Of a stretch of DNA of 64,000 bases, positions 58,070 through 64,000 are shown piece by piece. Position 1 is the first letter of the stretch; each line of letters opens with the position of its first letter. The stretch comes from Anaerolineales bacterium. GTDB lineage: Bacteria > Chloroflexota > Anaerolineae > Anaerolineales > Villigracilaceae. The notes beneath the pieces were generated by a model, which had not been told where the DNA came from, ran no database searches, and saw nothing but the letters and a program-made list of their open reading frames with translations. The translations under genes were made by a program, and so were the position numbers. The stretch is taken from assembly GCA_020634885.1 (NCBI GenBank), contig JACKAW010000001.1, positions 558,001 to 622,000 on the forward strand, given 5' to 3'.

Positions 58070-59199
58070 TGCCCCGCCTCTTTCTGGACCTGAGGCTGGT
58101 CCGGCTTCGGTTGGGCTTCTTCCTCCCCTGCGGCAGCCAACCTGCGTCTCTGCCTGCGGTGACGCCAAATCTCACTGCTGACAACGAAGACCACCACCAA
58201 GCCATTCAAGACCGTGATCAACGCCGAAGGGACTTGAACCACACGCTGCATTTTATTCGCTCCCACCAGTAATGCGCCGAATAAAATAGATGCGGGTATC
58301 GACCACAATGGATGCAACTGTCCAAATAGCGCCGCAACAATTCCATTAAAACCTGCCGACCCCGTGAATCCCGAAGCAGAACCATCTGTAATCATACGAT
58401 AATTAACCCCATACACTTGAACCGCGCCAGCCAACCCTGCAAAAGCGCCGCTCAATAAAAGAGCCAATACCATGTAACGTGAAACCTTAATTCCAGCATA
58501 TCGTGAAGCATGAGGGTTTTGTCCCACCGCGCGAATGCGATAACCCCAAATCGTCCTCCACAACAAGATATAAACCACAACAGCAAGAACAACAGCGATC
58601 AATGCCCCAGCGTGTAAACGTGTCGGCGCCAACCGCGCGAGATGAAACTCATCGATCAGACGTGCTGTTTGCGGGATCTTGGATGCCAGTTCCGCCTGAG
58701 CAGGGTCGATCATGGGTCCGCGCAGCAGGAAGTTCATCAACTGCACGGCAATCGCATTCATCATCACAGTGCTGAGAATTTCGTTCACATTGAAATAGGC
58801 TTTTAAAACGCCCGGAATACCGCCCCAAATACCACCCCCAACAAACCCCGCAACCAATGCAAGTGCAATGATTAACCATCCCGGCGCTTCAGTGAACGTG
58901 AGCCCAACCCATGTTGCAAGGACAGCCCCAACGATCATTTGTCCTTCACCACCGATATTGATCACATCCCCACGGAAAGAAATACAAATACCCAAAGCAA
59001 CCAAAAGAAGTGGAGTTGCCTTCACCAACGTCTCCGCAAAAGAATTAGCGCTGCCAAAAGCGCCATCCCACAAAGCAGCATACGCCTCGATAGGATTCAC
59101 TTTTAGGAGTAACAGCATTACGGTCCCTACAGCAAGAGCAGCCAGTGTGGCAATGACTGGCAGTAAAGCATCGAAAAGCGTACTTAGCTTTGAACGCAT
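58066..59199 (-). CDS. BMP-type ABC transporter permease, transporter 1 (first permease)
   Basis: A 377-residue permease of the NupP/YufP type. Features are FRGDVINIGGEGQMIVGAVL, NVNEILSTVMMNAIAVQLMN and the loop RAVGQNPHASRYAGIKVSRY. The last 40 residues form a charged cytoplasmic tail rich in Arg, Gln and Glu (HRRQRRRLAAAGEEEAQPKP), longer than in most relatives. AAGGA lies before the ATG. It is first in the transporter/hydroxylase operon, 56 bases downstream of the GntR gene, which may share its transcript. Confidence 0.9.
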   Translation of the reverse strand: MRSKLSTLFDALLPVIATLAALAVGTVMLLLLKVNPIEAYAALWDGAFGSANSFAETLVKATPLLLVALGICISFRGDVINIGGEGQMIVGAVLATWVGLTFTEAPGWLIIALALVAGFVGGGIWGGIPGVLKAYFNVNEILSTVMMNAIAVQLMNFLLRGPMIDPAQAELASKIPQTARLIDEFHLARLAPTRLHAGALIAVVLAVVVYILLWRTIWGYRIRAVGQNPHASRYAGIKVSRYMVLALLLSGAFAGLAGAVQVYGVNYRMITDGSASGFTGSAGFNGIVAALFGQLHPLWSIPASILFGALLVGANKMQRVVQVPSALITVLNGLVVVFVVSSEIWRHRRQRRRLAAAGEEEAQPKPDQPQVQKEAGQ

Positions 59200-59255
59200 C
59201 TGGTTGTTATCCTTCTCGGTCGCAACCGATTATAGTGAAAATGAGCAAGGTGATA

Positions 59256-59987
59256 TCAAAACCATGCCTGTGCCAAACTCAACCTCAAGATCGCATCATC
59301 AAAAATATTCACACCTGTAGCAATGGGGAGATTATTTCTTCCATACAACACAACCTGCAACTGCAAAATTGACCTGCCCAACCCTCCACTTAAGTAGCTT
59401 CCAGCTAAATCATCCATTACGGTGGAACGAATATCGGTAATGGCAAACACTATCCTCTGGTTGAAATAATTTCGAAAAATCTCCCGAATATGCAACGAGC
59501 CGTCAATACTTTCCAACGGCGTTTTCAGCAGCGAGTATGGAATTACATTATCGGCAAAAATCACTGGCTGCTGATCTGCGTAAAATAACCGTCGCAGGCA
59601 AATCACATCCTCCCCTTTATCAATTGCCAATACAAGCGCTTCTTTTTCGCAAGCGGGACGCTTTTCGATGGTCAAGAACTTAATAGAAGGCTTGTAACCA
59701 TTTCCCTCTATTAGCTGTACCAAATCCCATAAATTTCCGAATTGAGCACTGGCTTCATGTATGTGTGCATTCACATACGTACCATCCCCCTGCTTACGAA
59801 GAATTATTCCGCTAGCTGCCAGTTTTGCAAGAGCCGTTCGAACTGTAGCACGACTCACTCCAAACTCATCAGACAATTCACTCTCCGACGGCATCCGAAT
59901 TCCAGGCAAATACATGCCTTCTCGAATTCTTTCCAGAAGGATCTCATCTACCTGATTGGAAACCGTCTTTGTATGAACGAAAACCAT
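59256..59987 (-). CDS. GntR-family regulator with UTRA ligand domain
   Basis: A 243-residue HutC-subfamily regulator. The winged helix spans about 10-75 (GIRMPSESELSDEFGVSRAT, VRTALAKLAASGIILRKQGD). The UTRA effector domain follows, with VICLRRLFYADQQPVIFADN and a conserved ILQLQVVLYGRNNLPIATGV end. It lies between the two BMP transporter operons, on the same strand, so it probably senses the imported compound and controls one or both. A short palindrome, CGTCTGACG (60014-60022), upstream of its start is a candidate binding site. Confidence 0.9.
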   Translation of the reverse strand: MVFVHTKTVSNQVDEILLERIREGMYLPGIRMPSESELSDEFGVSRATVRTALAKLAASGIILRKQGDGTYVNAHIHEASAQFGNLWDLVQLIEGNGYKPSIKFLTIEKRPACEKEALVLAIDKGEDVICLRRLFYADQQPVIFADNVIPYSLLKTPLESIDGSLHIREIFRNYFNQRIVFAITDIRSTVMDDLAGSYLSGGLGRSILQLQVVLYGRNNLPIATGVNIFDDAILRLSLAQAWF

Positions 59988-60081
59988 GATGAGCCTATTT
60001 GTATGATGATAGTCGTCTGACGTTTTAATTTGTACATATTCCCATCACCTCAAACAAGTGACATTTATCCCCTGCTCCCTG

Positions 60082-60138
60082 ACAAACCACATCCCACCGA
60101 ACAATAAACCAGGGTGCTGCCGGTGTGATATGGTTTGT
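60082..60138. repeat. imperfect 18-bp inverted repeat upstream of the GntR gene
   Basis: ACAAACCACATCCCACCG (60082-60099) and CGGTGTGATATGGTTTGT (60121-60138) match at 16 of 18 positions around a 21-base loop. The 205-bp gap 59988-60192 also holds CGTCTGACG and a short TTTGAGC/GCTCAAA stem (60147-60176). I see no gene in it. Confidence 0.75.
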
Positions 60139-60192
60139 GTTTCTATTTTGAGCACTTGTTTAGACTAGCGCTCAAACAAATTCAAATGGGTA

Positions 60193-61200
60193 CTAGTCCC
60201 TTTCAAAGGGCACTCCTAATGCGGCGGGAGGAGAAGCCCGCATGGCACGCAAAAATTTTGTAAAAAATTTACGTGCAGATTCAGGCATGGCAGCAAGAGT
60301 CCTGCTCACCCATTCAGCATCACCAATATTAACCAACAGCAAAGTGAGAATCATCAATGGGAATGGAGCAACCTGTAAAACCTGCGATGGAACTTGAGTA
60401 AGAACAGGTTGAAGCACCAGACCCAGCCATTGCAAGAAGGCAAAAAGATATGCTCCAAATGCCGCGCGTGCGGGGTTCCATCCGCCAAAGATCGTGATCG
60501 AAAGGGCGATCCAGCCAATGCCATCAAGTCCTGAGATCGTCCCCATCCACCCGGCTCGAACACCAAGTGAGTAGGTTGGTCCAGCCAACCCGATCAATGC
60601 GCCGCCCACAACGGTGTAAACGTACCGCATGAAATTGACATTTGCGCCGCGAATATATGCAGCGGCAGGTTTCTCGCCAATACCTTGCAACATCAAACCG
60701 GGGCGGGTGCGAAAGACCCATAACCAGGCAAGAACTATCGCAAGAAAACTAATGTAAGTGCTGGCTTCCTGCTTAAAGAATAGCGGACCAAGGATCGGGA
60801 TATCACTTAAGAATGGAATGGGCATTGCTTGTAAACGCGGACCCGGCACCCCCATAAAGGGGTTTCCAAGAAAGTAGGCTAGGTCTCGGCTGGTAAGAGC
60901 TAACACAAAACCAATTGCGACTTGAGATTGTTTTAGTGTAATACTGGCAAACGCAACGACCAAAGAAACTAAAGCGCCGATCAACATTCCCGCAAGGAAG
61001 CCCCAAAAAAGACTATCTGTAGTGTAAGCGACAGCAAAACCGCTCATGGCGGTCAGCAAAATCGTTCCATTCATTGAAAGGTTGATAACGCCTGCACGTT
61101 CCGAAATAGTTTCACCCAATACAGCAAAAATGATGGGAGCAGCCGCAGCGAGTACGCCCGCCAACCCAATGAGAAGAGTTTCGTAATTCATATGAGTCAT
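60193..61200 (-). CDS. BMP-type ABC transporter permease, transporter 2 (second permease)
   Basis: A 335-residue BPD_transp_2 family permease. It has ETISERAGVINLSMNGTILL at the start and the loop GIGEKPAAAYIRGANVNFMR. Its helix pattern equals the second permease of transporter 1, and the C-terminus has a basic extension. The start at 61200 overlaps the preceding stop (ATGA); an internal ATG at 61191 is an alternative. It is the last gene of the second transporter operon. Confidence 0.9.
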   Translation of the reverse strand: MTHMNYETLLIGLAGVLAAAAPIIFAVLGETISERAGVINLSMNGTILLTAMSGFAVAYTTDSLFWGFLAGMLIGALVSLVVAFASITLKQSQVAIGFVLALTSRDLAYFLGNPFMGVPGPRLQAMPIPFLSDIPILGPLFFKQEASTYISFLAIVLAWLWVFRTRPGLMLQGIGEKPAAAYIRGANVNFMRYVYTVVGGALIGLAGPTYSLGVRAGWMGTISGLDGIGWIALSITIFGGWNPARAAFGAYLFAFLQWLGLVLQPVLTQVPSQVLQVAPFPLMILTLLLVNIGDAEWVSRTLAAMPESARKFFTKFLRAMRASPPAALGVPFERD

Positions 61201-62234
61201 CCCTTCTTCACAATTTTTTGGCGAACACCTTCAGTAAGCAGGACAAAAAGAACCAATATGCCTTGCAAAACACCTGAGAGCGACGAGTCGAGCTTCATAA
61301 CAATGGGGAGTTGAATGCTTCCAATATTCAACGCGGCAAAGAACAGCGCAACTGGCACAGCCCAAATTGCCTGATAATTGATCAACATTGCAACCATCAA
61401 GCCGAGATACCCATATCCACTTGAAATTGCAGGGATAAGCCTGTAATACACTGCCGTCACCTGCAAGGCACCGGCAACACCTGCTAATGCTCCGCAGATC
61501 AAAAATGAATAGAGCGAGTATTGCCATGTAGGTATACCCAGCAAATAAGCGGCACGGATGTTCTTCCCTACAGCAATGATCTTTAATCCAAAATAGGTAC
61601 CATTTAATATAAAGTACACGATCATAACAGCGACCAAAGCAATAACTAATGCCCAGGGGCTGATGCGAAATCCTTCAAGCTGCGGCAGGGCAAAGGCTTC
61701 AGGGAAAGGTTCAGTACCACTCATCGAGGCAACCCCGTCACGCTTCCATGGTCCGAAAATGAGATACAAGGTTAGCGCGGTGGCTACAAAATTCAGCCCC
61801 AGGCCGCCAAAAATCTCGTTGACACCACCAAACGTCTTTAACATCCCCGCAAAAGATGCCCAAATAGCGCCCACAATCATCCCGCCTAAAATGGCAAGAG
61901 AGATTACCAACCAGGGAGAAACGGAACTTTCTACAAATTGGCGAAGCACCCAGGTTGTTCCAATAGCTCCAAGTACGATCTGTCCTTCCACTCCAATGTT
62001 CCATAAACCAGCTGAAAAAGTAACCAACAACCCTGCTGTAACAAGAAGCAATGGCACAAAAGATACAAGCACCTCGGCAAATTTACGACCAGAACCTACA
62101 GACCCTGTAATCATGTTTTTATAGGCGTCAAATGGGGATGCCCCAACTGCCAGCAAGATCAACGAAACAAAACCTAATGCCAGTAAAAAGGCTATTAATT
62201 GAAAAACAAAACCGCCCAATCGAGACTTAAGCAT
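61197..62234 (-). CDS. BMP-type ABC transporter permease, transporter 2 (first permease)
   Basis: A 345-residue permease. TFSAGLWNIGVEGQIVLGAI and GGVNEIFGGLGLNFVATALT are the NupP-like landmarks, and VGKNIRAAYLLGIPTWQYSL is the cytoplasmic coupling loop. The ATG at 62234 is chosen because AAGGAG precedes it by seven bases; it lies inside the end of the ATPase gene (eight-base overlap), showing tight coupling. Confidence 0.9.
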   Translation of the reverse strand: MLKSRLGGFVFQLIAFLLALGFVSLILLAVGASPFDAYKNMITGSVGSGRKFAEVLVSFVPLLLVTAGLLVTFSAGLWNIGVEGQIVLGAIGTTWVLRQFVESSVSPWLVISLAILGGMIVGAIWASFAGMLKTFGGVNEIFGGLGLNFVATALTLYLIFGPWKRDGVASMSGTEPFPEAFALPQLEGFRISPWALVIALVAVMIVYFILNGTYFGLKIIAVGKNIRAAYLLGIPTWQYSLYSFLICGALAGVAGALQVTAVYYRLIPAISSGYGYLGLMVAMLINYQAIWAVPVALFFAALNIGSIQLPIVMKLDSSLSGVLQGILVLFVLLTEGVRQKIVKKG

Positions 62235-63720
62235 GGGGCTCTCCTTTTTGCGGCCATCCCTTGCCACCGATCAATTGCCCAAGCTGTTCAATGCTTGTCG
62301 TTGTGGCATCAATGGGTTCAGAAACATCGCCACTGAAAAAGACCATCAAGCGGTCGCTATATTGCAAAACTTCATCAAGGTCTGATGAAATAAAGATGAT
62401 CGCCGCGCCGTCCTGTTTGCAGCGGTCTTTCAGCTTACTCCAGATGTAGATCACCGATTCAATATCCAAGCCACGGGTTGGGTGTTCCAAAAGAATAAGT
62501 GAAAGGGGTGATTGCAGCAATGCTAATTCTGCCCGCTGTTGATTGCCACCTGAAAGCGACTCAACTGTACTCGTCGGATTACCACGAATATTAAAGGATT
62601 TAATTCTTTCTTCCGCAAGTTTCTGCCCGTAGGCTTTATCGATAAAGACACCTTTCGGTTCCTCCGCAAGAACAAAGTGGTCAGTCAAACTCAAACCGGG
62701 AACCAAGCCTTCTTCCAAACGCGCCGCGGGGAGAAAGTTCACGCCTTCGTGCTTGAAGGCATGATATGACTTTCCTGTGAGGTCTTTTCCTTTTAGGATA
62801 ACCCGTCCTCCAACTGGACGAACTAAACCTGCACAAGCGCGAATAAATAGATCCTGCCCGGAACCTTCAAGCCCGGCAAGCCCGATCACTTCGCCAGCCC
62901 GCAAGTTAAGGCTGATATTCTTAATCTTCAAACGAACATCTTCAAGAGAAACACCCTTAAGCTCTAAAACAGTGTCGCCTGTTTGAATCGGCTGACGTTC
63001 GCCAAGGGTTACCACTTTACCGAACATCATCTCTACCAATTTGACAGCGTCAAAAGGCGGATGCATTTCGCCAACCAGTTCTCCCGCCCGCAACACAACC
63101 ACTTGATTACAAAGAAATTCCACATCTTCCAACTTATGCGAAACAAAAATAATGGTCATGCCCTGCCCGGCAAGAGTTTTGAGGGTGGCAAATAATTTAT
63201 TTTTTTGTGAAGCGCTGATGCCTGTTGTTGGCTCATCGAGAATGAGGACACGTGCTCCCATCCACAAGAGGCGAATGATTTCCAACTGCTGGCGTTCGCC
63301 TACAGTCAGGGCATCTACGTAATTATCGGGGTCAAGAGAAAAATCAAATTGTTCGGCAAGTTTCAAAAAATCCTGCCGAACCGTGGTTCGATTGGGAAAA
63401 AGCCCACCGGAGCGTCCAAGCATAAAATTATCAAGAACACGCATGGGGGGGAAATCCAGCGGGTCTTGGTGCAGCATCCCAACGCCTACATGAATGGCAT
63501 CTGCCGGAGAGTTAATAACAACCGACTTTCCATCGAGGATAATTTCGCCGCCGGGGTCAGCTTGAATAAAACCAGAGAGCACCTTCATAAGGGTGCTTTT
63601 TCCAGCGCCATTCTCCCCTAAAATGCCTTGAATGGTTCCAGATTGAATGGATAGGTTAATGCCTTTATTGGCATAGGTCTTTCCAAAGTGTTTGTGAATG
63701 TTTCGAAGATCAACGTTCAT
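62227..63720 (-). CDS. BMP-type ABC transporter ATPase, transporter 2
   Basis: A 497-residue tandem ATPase. The first domain has Walker A GILGENGAGKSTLMK (about 33-46), signature LTVGERQQLEI and Walker B VLILDEPTTGIS. The second domain has a degenerate P-loop (GLEGSGQDLF) and signature LSGGNQQRAELALL, followed by EHPTRGLD. It is a diverged paralogue of the transporter 1 ATPase. The ATG at 63720 fits the family (MNVDLRNIHKHFG); a longer frame would cross the upstream hairpin. Confidence 0.92.
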   Translation of the reverse strand: MNVDLRNIHKHFGKTYANKGINLSIQSGTIQGILGENGAGKSTLMKVLSGFIQADPGGEIILDGKSVVINSPADAIHVGVGMLHQDPLDFPPMRVLDNFMLGRSGGLFPNRTTVRQDFLKLAEQFDFSLDPDNYVDALTVGERQQLEIIRLLWMGARVLILDEPTTGISASQKNKLFATLKTLAGQGMTIIFVSHKLEDVEFLCNQVVVLRAGELVGEMHPPFDAVKLVEMMFGKVVTLGERQPIQTGDTVLELKGVSLEDVRLKIKNISLNLRAGEVIGLAGLEGSGQDLFIRACAGLVRPVGGRVILKGKDLTGKSYHAFKHEGVNFLPAARLEEGLVPGLSLTDHFVLAEEPKGVFIDKAYGQKLAEERIKSFNIRGNPTSTVESLSGGNQQRAELALLQSPLSLILLEHPTRGLDIESVIYIWSKLKDRCKQDGAAIIFISSDLDEVLQYSDRLMVFFSGDVSEPIDATTTSIEQLGQLIGGKGWPQKGEPHA

Positions 63721-63750
63721 GGTCGGTTCGCGCCTCCATGATATAGAAAA

Positions 63751-63779
63751 TGCAGGGGCACGGAAACCGCGCCCCTGCA
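63751..63779. terminator. stem-loop between BMP gene and ATPase gene (transporter 2)
   Basis: TGCAGGGGC (63751-63759) and GCCCCTGCA (63771-63779), extended inward by CGG/CCG past one mismatch. It has the same GGGGC...GCCCC ends as the 40-bp palindrome at 35385 and the same operon place as the stem at 55982. Confidence 0.75.
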
Positions 63780-63793
63780 AAGGGAACAAATAA

Positions 63794-64000
63794 CTATTCG
63801 GAAGCGCTCAAGCCTTCCATACCTTGAAGCAGCTGTGGCAAGTACCAAACCTGTTGGTCAGAGGCAACTTCACCGTCTGCGAGGTAGGCAGAGCCGTCTT
63901 GCAGGTTGATGGGACCAGTCCACAGGTTGAGTCCACCAGCGAGTTCGGCAATGAAGCCGTCCAGCAAAGCAGCATCTTCAGCGGACAAGGCAGCGCCTTT
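63794..64000 (-). CDS. BMP-family substrate-binding protein, transporter 2 (C-terminal fragment; rest outside window)
   Basis: The last 68 codons of a gene whose start lies beyond the window edge. GGLNLWTGPINLQDGSAYLA is the C-terminal BMP signature (W-x-GPI-x-x-QDG), followed by WYLPQLLQGMEGL. The frame is open to base 64000 and continues upstream. By position it is the binding protein for the following ATPase and permeases. Confidence 0.85.
   Translation of the reverse strand, partial: KGAALSAEDAALLDGFIAELAGGLNLWTGPINLQDGSAYLADGEVASDQQVWYLPQLLQGMEGLSASE

Noticed and set aside
59988..60192. tRNA or small RNA gene in the gap upstream of the GntR gene
   Set aside because: The inverted repeats do not fold into a cloverleaf and there is no T-loop consensus.

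Overview
The window reads as chromosomal DNA of an uncultured or little-known member of the Chloroflexota, most likely class Anaerolineae. This is inferred from gene content, not from a marker gene: a fused ADP-forming acyl-CoA synthetase, DUF3048 and CapA-like lipoproteins with Thr/Pro-rich linkers, two BMP-family nucleoside-type ABC transporters, a CarH-type light sensor with carotenoid genes, and many dispersed palindromes and heptamer repeats. No rRNA, tRNA, CRISPR array, transposase or prophage is visible. Genes are dense; no gene-free stretch exceeds about 205 bases.

Layout. Bases 1-3.9 kb hold the 3' part of an ADP-forming acyl-CoA synthetase, a DUF1330 protein, a cytoplasmic class-A-beta-lactamase-like protein and a D-cysteine desulfhydrase. 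Bases 4.1-14.6 kb (minus strand) are a surface-polysaccharide operon: GT2 glycosyltransferase, polyprenyl-phosphate sugar transferase, NDP-sugar epimerase, CapD-type 4,6-dehydratase and two tandem FemAB-like aminoacyltransferases. RidA and a PhoB/PhoR-type two-component pair lie upstream. Bases 14.8-19.6 kb carry a CapA-like lipoprotein, MenC-type enolase-superfamily enzyme, zinc-ribbon membrane protein and DUF3048 lipoprotein. On the plus strand 19.7-32.7 kb follow a three-gene complex-I/Mrp-like membrane module, a coiled-coil protein, SelB, a PAS histidine kinase, an SRAP-domain protein, an MFS exporter, a LysM/M23 peptidase and a tyrosine-recombinase-fold protein lacking its catalytic residues. 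Minus-strand TilS, methylmalonyl-CoA epimerase and an SGNH lipoprotein come next.

The most coherent unit is the light and carotenoid island at 35.4-45.6 kb. crtB diverges from crtI-carH, followed by an MFS gene, photolyase, alpha/beta hydrolase, cytochrome P450, a fused lycopene cyclase and an F420/PPOX-type protein. crtB and crtI share a symmetrical 142-bp control region. A perfect 15-bp inverted repeat there contains the -35 boxes of two divergent sigma-70-like promoters. The CarH homologue keeps the W-x9-EH and cobalamin-His signatures and has an extra C-terminal domain of about 120 residues. The expected model is cobalamin-dependent repression in the dark and light-induced synthesis of cyclic, perhaps hydroxylated, carotenoids together with DNA photorepair. 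The gene set resembles the Thermus light-inducible cluster.

From 45.6 to 50.5 kb (minus strand) lie a MATE exporter, a polyprenyl-phosphate GT2, an AI-2E-family protein and threonine synthase. From 50.5 to the end (minus strand) a molybdenum hydroxylase (FeS and Mo domains fused, separate FAD subunit) sits in one operon with a complete BMP/ATPase/two-permease transporter. A GntR/UTRA regulator and a second, complete transporter of the same kind follow; the second binding protein is cut by the window edge. This points to uptake and oxidation of purines or related N-heterocycles.

A feature not confined to any gene is the wealth of short repeats. Heptanucleotide tandem repeats of several different sequences lie inside both FemAB genes, where they add in-frame loop peptides, and at gene junctions. 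REP-like palindromes occupy several intergenic gaps.
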